From Arsukibacterium sp. (lineage in GTDB: Bacteria > Pseudomonadota > Gammaproteobacteria > Enterobacterales > Alteromonadaceae): 64,000 bases of DNA. Both the position numbers and the translations under genes were made by a program. Shown in pieces: positions 62,105 to 64,000 of the stretch. Every line of letters starts with the position of its first letter. Within the stretch, counting starts at the first letter, position 1. The stretch is from the NCBI RefSeq assembly GCF_018402695.1, contig NZ_JAGYIM010000016.1, positions 186,001-250,000 of the forward strand, in the 5' to 3' direction. The notes under the pieces were generated by a model. It made no database searches. It worked only from the letters and a program-made list of their open reading frames with translations, and was not told the DNA's origin.

Positions 62105-63829
62105 ATGCGTAAATTACTCGTTGCGGTGGCGATAATTGCCGGCGCCATTTATGGTTATATCAAGCTTACCGGAACAGACAGTGTCACGGTTGATCACCCT
62201 GAGCTGGAATTTGTGCCGGCCGACACAGTATTTTTATCGGCGCAGTTAGAGCCGGTAGATTTTGTCGCCTATTTAAATGCGTTTGGAGTAAGCCCGGACT
62301 ATTACAGCGATGCCAGTCAGCAACAGCTGGCCGAGCTGGCTGCTGATACTGATGAGCCGCAGCTGCGTTTCCTGTTGAGTTTAGCCACTGAATATATGCG
62401 GGCGCTGGCGCAACCAGAGCAGTTAGAGGTGGTAACCGGCATTAAGTCACAGATGCGCTCGATAGGCTATATGGTGGGCTTATCACCGGTTATGCGAATT
62501 GAACTGGCAAATGAAGACGCTTTCTGGCAGTTATTTAACCGCGCCGAAGAAGCAAGCGGCATTAGCCATCAGGCACTGCCGGGCGAGGACGGTGGTTTGC
62601 GCTCGTACCAGTTTAATTTTGGCGAATTCAGCGCCGAATTACTGGTATCAGTCACCGATGGCTGGGGCAATATGGCGCTGGTGCTACCCACTCAGGGTGA
62701 ACAAACCCGCCAGCTGGCATTGCTGACAGCCAAACCTGAGCGCAGCATTATCAGTGACAATCAGCTGGCGAATATTGCCTCTGATTATAAATTAAACCCG
62801 AATGCCATTGGCTTTATCAGCTTTAAGCAACTGGCCACCGGCCTGACCACAACCGATGGTAACCGCCTGGCACATGATATCCAGCTGCTGGCCAGTCCGC
62901 AGTTCAGCACCGCCATGCAGCCCTGGAATACCGCAGAGTGTCAGCAGGATTTGAGCAGTATTACTGAAAGCTGGCCTGGTATGTACTTCGACAGCAAAAT
63001 AACCACGAAAGCGGGTGATCAAACGCATGTTCGCGGTAAGATGTTGGTGCCGACTGCCAATAAAGAGACAATTAATACCCTGAGCAGTATTCGCGGTTTT
63101 GTGCCCAGCCATATTGCTGATGGCGTAACTGACTCAGTATTCAGCTTTGCGCTGGGGCTGGATATGGCCGAATTTGCCCCGGCAATAACCAAAATCTGGC
63201 GCGGACTAACCCAGCCGGCTTATCAGTGTCCGCAGCTGGCGCAACTGCAGCAACAAATGCAGCAGGCAAACCCGATGGCAATGCTGGCGGCTGGTGCCAT
63301 GGTACACAGCGTGCAGGGTGCCTCGGTAACGATTAATGATCTGACGCTGGATCCGACTACCATGCAGGTATCAGCGGTTGATGCCATGATCAGCGTAACG
63401 GCCAAAAATGCCCGCAGCTACCTGGAAGGTTTAAAAGCCATGGTACCGGGAATGGCTGAAATCACCCTGCCGGCCGATGGTGAAGAATTACCTCTGAACA
63501 GTGTGTTGCCTATGCTGGATGCGTTTGGGGTAACCCCAATGCTGCAGGTTAATGATTCGCACCTGGTGGTGTATGCCGGTGACAAAGGTACCGCCCAGGC
63601 GAATACGACCCTGCAGCAAGCCATTGGCAAGAACGGCATGGTAAGTTTTGGTATGGATTACGCCCGATTTTTTGGCATTATGACGCAAGCGATGCAAGCC
63701 AGTGGCCAGCCGGTACCAGAGGAATTCAGTTCATTAACTGAAATGAATATGCAGGTTCAGGCTAATATGGACATCGATGAGCAGGGCATGGTAATGAACA
63801 GCCAGATGACAATGGGCAAGAAAAAGTAA
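62105..63829 (+). CDS. Unknown membrane-anchored periplasmic protein
   Basis: A 574-residue protein with an N-terminal signal anchor (about 3-22) and a large exported part without other membrane spans. Repeating strand patterns (VPADTVFLSAQLEPVDF, GYMVGLSPVMRIEL, LNPNAIGFISFKQLATGL) and a Met/Gln-rich end (TEMNMQVQANMDIDEQGMVMNSQMTMGKKK, residues 545-574) are visible. No family is recognised. ATG 62105 with AAGGAG is chosen over GTG 62102. It ends with a clear terminator and is not closely linked to other genes. Confidence 0.65.
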   Translation: MRKLLVAVAIIAGAIYGYIKLTGTDSVTVDHPELEFVPADTVFLSAQLEPVDFVAYLNAFGVSPDYYSDASQQQLAELAADTDEPQLRFLLSLATEYMRALAQPEQLEVVTGIKSQMRSIGYMVGLSPVMRIELANEDAFWQLFNRAEEASGISHQALPGEDGGLRSYQFNFGEFSAELLVSVTDGWGNMALVLPTQGEQTRQLALLTAKPERSIISDNQLANIASDYKLNPNAIGFISFKQLATGLTTTDGNRLAHDIQLLASPQFSTAMQPWNTAECQQDLSSITESWPGMYFDSKITTKAGDQTHVRGKMLVPTANKETINTLSSIRGFVPSHIADGVTDSVFSFALGLDMAEFAPAITKIWRGLTQPAYQCPQLAQLQQQMQQANPMAMLAAGAMVHSVQGASVTINDLTLDPTTMQVSAVDAMISVTAKNARSYLEGLKAMVPGMAEITLPADGEELPLNSVLPMLDAFGVTPMLQVNDSHLVVYAGDKGTAQANTTLQQAIGKNGMVSFGMDYARFFGIMTQAMQASGQPVPEEFSSLTEMNMQVQANMDIDEQGMVMNSQMTMGKKK

Positions 63830-63859
63830 TTATCCGGCGTCAAATCTAATGTGATAACA

Positions 63860-63884
63860 GGGCAGCAGTTGGCTGCCCTTTTTT
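63860..63884 (+). terminator. Rho-independent terminator
   Basis: GGGCAGC (63860-63866) with GCTGCCC (63872-63878), loop AGTTG, then six T. It ends the unknown periplasmic-protein gene and may serve the convergent cytochrome gene as well. Confidence 0.9.
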
Positions 63885-63907
63885 GTGGTTAATTTTCAGC
63901 GATGGGG

Positions 63908-64000
63908 TTAGTCTGCCTGAGTCGCTGCCGCAGAGGCCGCTGGTGTCTGCAATGAAAAATAATATGCCAGTGCAGTAATATCGGCGTCATTCAAACCACG
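63908..64000 (-). CDS. Cytochrome c family protein, C-terminal end (partial)
   Basis: The complement reads RGLNDADITALAYYFSLQTP, then an Ala-rich end AASAAATQAD and a stop at 63908-63910. The DADITALAYYFS pattern is the last helix of class-I cytochromes c. The rest of the gene, including the heme site, lies beyond the window, so the name rests on this one helix. Confidence 0.65.
   Translation of the reverse strand, partial: RGLNDADITALAYYFSLQTPAASAAATQAD

Noticed and set aside
1-64000. CRISPR arrays, tRNA, rRNA, prophage or integron structures
   Set aside because: No regular direct-repeat array, cloverleaf, rRNA segment, phage structural gene, integrase or attC-like site was found by reading.

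Overview
The window reads as chromosomal DNA of a marine or aquatic gammaproteobacterium of the Alteromonadales / Rheinheimera-Arsukibacterium-Alishewanella type. This rests on gene content (MipA/OmpV with DUF3019 and a two-component pair, DUF3334, an Alteromonadales-style REP-associated transposase, a TonB-receptor-coupled starch system) and protein style. It is not a formal placement. No tRNA, rRNA or CRISPR array was seen.

The main theme is starch and maltodextrin use, spread over three blocks. Block one (1-4304) holds the end of a TonB-dependent receptor and a lipoprotein pullulanase. Block two (16420-20836) has a frameshifted GH13 amylase lipoprotein and a GH31 alpha-glucosidase. Block three (33984-45007) has a GH97 alpha-glucosidase, a sugar-cation MFS transporter, a second GH13 lipoprotein and a LacI-family regulator. 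Near-identical palindromes with core ATACGTAT lie before the amylase, the GH97 gene and the transporter. They are the likely operators of the LacI protein at 43976-45007 and tie the blocks into one regulon.

Other regions, in order. 4356-5895 is a RAYT (REP transposase) with a single-base frameshift, flanked by copies of a TGTGCCTGTC motif. 6239-12376 is a divergent cassette of two SGNH hydrolases against a NodU/SxtI-like carbamoyltransferase, an SxtJ-like membrane protein and a 50-residue DUF5989/SxtK-like protein. It looks like a little-described envelope or glycan carbamoylation module. 12502-16251 has an RhlE-type helicase and two cyclic-di-GMP-type genes (EAL-HDOD and GGDEF).

20837-27300 is an AT-richer accessory stretch. 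Unrelated cargo (immunity-like proteins, esterase, S1 protease, beta-propeller, orphan polymorphic-toxin tip with its immunity gene) is separated by copies of an inverted-repeat element carrying GGGTCAG/CTGACCC and ATCAATG/CATTGAT. It ends in an HxlR / NTF2-like / SDR locus whose SDR gene is broken. 27351-33931 carries DUF2200, GPP34, an ECF42-type sigma factor with its YCII/DGPF partner, small membrane proteins and a ThrE-type exporter.

From 45253 on the window is mostly housekeeping and envelope genes: MipA/OmpV-DUF3019-response regulator-histidine kinase, a Bcr/CflA pump, DUF3334, dihydroorotase and a YifB/ComM ATPase. A three-gene RND (MMPL-like) / LolA-like / FimV-LysM-barrel envelope operon, a SWIM-SNF2 helicase, an unknown periplasmic protein and the tail of a cytochrome c follow.
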